From assembly GCA_900545025.1 (NCBI GenBank), contig UQXH01000002.1, positions 70,088-134,087 of the forward strand: a stretch of 64,000 bases of DNA. The letters run 5' to 3'. Both the position numbers and the translations under genes were made by a program. Below the pieces are notes generated by a model, which worked only from the letters and a program-made list of their open reading frames with translations, made no database searches and was not told where the DNA came from. The stretch's first letter is position 1, and every line of letters starts with the position of its first letter. The DNA comes from an uncultured Phascolarctobacterium sp. (GTDB lineage: Bacteria; Bacillota; Negativicutes; Acidaminococcales; Acidaminococcaceae). Shown here piece after piece: positions 62,575-64,000 of this stretch.

Positions 62575-63897
62575 ATGGAGCAAAAAATTAGTTTGTCTTT
62601 AATACTGCCTATCGGCTTGATGCTGTTTTCTTTCTTTTTCGGCGCCGGCAACTTTATTTTTCCACCGGTCCTGGGACAAGCAGCCGGCGATAATCTGCTG
62701 GCAGCAACAATCGGCTTCTGTATCAGCGGCGTAGGTCTGCCGCTGCTCGGTATCATCGCCATGGCTATCAACCGCAGCGACAACCCAGATAATCTGGCCT
62801 CCCCTGTGCATCCCAATTTTGCCAAAGCACTGGTAGTAATCTGCGCCCTTACCATCGGACCTTTCTTTGCAATCCCACGTACGGCTGCAGTTTCCTTTGA
62901 TACAGGTATTTTGGCTTTCGTACCTGCCGGCTATAACGATTTAGGTATGATTGCCTATAGCCTGTTCTTCTTTTTGCTGACCTATTATCTGTCTGTAAAC
63001 CCTTCTAAAATAATTGATAATATCGGTAAGATTATGACGCCTATGCTGCTTATTTGTCTTGCTATCCTTATCGCTTTCGTATTACTCGACCCTCTTGGAC
63101 CTACCCAAGCTGCACAAGGAGACTATGCGGCAGTTCCCTTCTTCAAAGGTTTCCAGGAAGGTTATAATACGATGGACTTGTTAGCAGCCATGCTTTTTGG
63201 CGCCGCAACCGTCAATGCTATAGAATCCAAAGGCATCCTTGATCATAAACTGCTGACCAGGCTCTGCATTTACGCCGGCCTTATTGCCGCAACCTTCCTC
63301 GCCCTCATCTATTCTTCCCTGGCTTACACCGGCGCTACAAGTGTCCAAGCATTCGGTATCATCCCTAACGGCGGGCAGCTGCTCAACCAGATTGCAGTAC
63401 ATTATATGGGTAACTTTGGTAAGATAATCCTCGCACTGATTATCTTCTTTGCCTGCATCACTACCAGCATCGGCCTCACCTCTTCTATTTCCGGTTATTT
63501 TAACGCCCTGTTCAATGAAAAAGTACAGTATCAGCGCTATGTTCTGGCAATTTCTGTTTTCAGCTTTGCCGTATCTAATGTCGGCCTGAGCAATATCATT
63601 AAGTTCTCTATTCCTGTGCTCTGCATGCTGTATCCCATAGTTATCGTACTGGTACTATTAAATGTTTGCAGCGGCCTTTTCAAAAGAGATCCTTATATCT
63701 TCCGTCCCTGTGTTCTTTTTACTACTATCTTTGCTATTCTGGACGGATTAAAAGCAGCAGGCATCAACACCGGCTTCATCCACTCTTATCTGGAAGCATA
63801 TATGCCGCTGTATGGTATCGGCTTCGGCTGGATTGTTCCCTGTATTGGCGGTATCGTGCTTGGCTTTATCTGGAAAGCCTGCGCGCAAAAGAATTAA
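62575..63897 (+). CDS. brnQ: Branched-chain amino acid:Na+ symporter BrnQ
   Basis: A 440-residue LIVCS-family carrier with about 12 helices. It begins SLSLILPIGLMLFSFFFGAGNFIFPP, then GPFFAIPRTAAVSFD and LLAAMLFGAATVNAIE, all family marks. It imports Leu, Ile and Val with Na+. AGGAGA precedes ATG 62575. Its expression probably depends on the leader terminator. Confidence 0.95.
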   Translation: MEQKISLSLILPIGLMLFSFFFGAGNFIFPPVLGQAAGDNLLAATIGFCISGVGLPLLGIIAMAINRSDNPDNLASPVHPNFAKALVVICALTIGPFFAIPRTAAVSFDTGILAFVPAGYNDLGMIAYSLFFFLLTYYLSVNPSKIIDNIGKIMTPMLLICLAILIAFVLLDPLGPTQAAQGDYAAVPFFKGFQEGYNTMDLLAAMLFGAATVNAIESKGILDHKLLTRLCIYAGLIAATFLALIYSSLAYTGATSVQAFGIIPNGGQLLNQIAVHYMGNFGKIILALIIFFACITTSIGLTSSISGYFNALFNEKVQYQRYVLAISVFSFAVSNVGLSNIIKFSIPVLCMLYPIVIVLVLLNVCSGLFKRDPYIFRPCVLFTTIFAILDGLKAAGINTGFIHSYLEAYMPLYGIGFGWIVPCIGGIVLGFIWKACAQKN

Positions 63898-63923
63898 ATA
63901 ATACCATGACCTGCAGTTAAAAA

Positions 63924-64000
63924 TGAACTGCACCCCAAAAGTTGGACTTTTGGAGGTGCAGTTTTTTCATGACTAAATACTCAGACGAATTTAAGATTAA
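63924..64000 (+). mobile_element. Left end of an IS3-family (IS150-like) insertion sequence
   Basis: A TGAACTGCACCCCAAAAGTT terminal sequence of the kind seen in IS3/IS150 elements forms the arm of a hairpin (AACTGCACC/GGTGCAGTT at 63926-63963 with inner CCAAAAGT/ACTTTTGG) followed by TTTTTTC, then orfA. The right end lies beyond the window; the exact left border is uncertain (TG at 63906 is also possible). Confidence 0.7.
63969..64000 (+). CDS. IS3-family transposase OrfA, partial (5' end only)
   Basis: ATG at 63969 opens a frame reading MTKYSDEFKI, the N-terminus of the HTH transposase subunit OrfA of IS150-type elements (M-x-KYSxEFK). It is cut by the window end after 10 residues, so identity rests on this short match and the upstream hairpin. 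Confidence 0.65.
   Translation, partial: MTKYSDEFKI

Overview
The window is a stretch of chromosome from a low-to-mid G+C anaerobic Firmicute, most likely a member of the Negativicutes close to Phascolarctobacterium/Acidaminococcus. The evidence is gene content and order: ylxM-ftsY-smc, a ferredoxin-fused EtfA, an [FeFe]-hydrogenase with a GltD-like partner, oxygen-sensitive ThiH, class 1B PyrDK, NhaC and SSS sodium carriers. The genus is an inference; no rRNA is present. The only foreign DNA is the left end of an IS3-family element at the right edge.

Layout, left to right. 1-6427 (minus): an Elp3-like radical SAM protein, a family 6-like uracil/hypoxanthine DNA glycosylase, smc, ftsY and the start of ylxM (SRP and chromosome segregation). 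6523-7688: a Cof-type HAD phosphatase and a small membrane protein. 7848-9594 (plus): yhdT-panF pantothenate/Na+ symport. 9626-13006 (minus): thiSFGH plus a TenI-like gene, preceded by a promoter and a strong leader terminator but no recognisable TPP riboswitch. 13225-14638 (plus): a promoter, a ZTP (pfl) riboswitch with overlapping terminator, and an OFA-family MFS transporter. 14824-19466 (minus): rbsKDACB ribose import. 19575-24634 (minus): etfB, etfA (ferredoxin fusion), a 64-aa DUF2007-like protein, pyruvate kinase and an unknown helical protein. 24727-28128: dnaE. 28176-29558: an SSS-family symporter. 29789-33357 (plus): a NuoF/GltD-type flavoprotein and [FeFe]-hydrogenase.

33425-43164 (minus) is a complete de novo UMP operon, pyrB-pyrC-carA-carB-pyrK-pyrD-pyrF-pyrE, with a PyrR-type attenuator. 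43329-44432 (plus) is an acyltransferase-3 membrane protein. 44480-47933 (minus) is a MaoC-like hotdog / bioY / thiolase / acyl-AMP ligase operon with a BirA-box-like palindrome over its promoter; it resembles the B. subtilis yhfS-yhfT-yhfU set and suggests a biotin-linked acyl pathway. 48014-53143 (minus) holds recD2, comF, an ArsB/SLC13-like permease and dinB.

53284-55252 (plus): an AdoMet-decarboxylase-like protein lacking the pyruvoyl serine, a HAD hydrolase and an exported pentapeptide-repeat protein. 55310-60087 (minus): a LysR regulator, an NhaC-type antiporter and two tandem isoaspartyl dipeptidases. Then come tRNA-Pro(CGG), a small protein resembling DnaA domain I (minus), tyrS (plus), brnQ with a promoter-proximal terminator (plus), and the IS3 left end. 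Most genes sit in tightly packed, translationally coupled operons, and intergenic gaps usually carry clear promoters or terminators.
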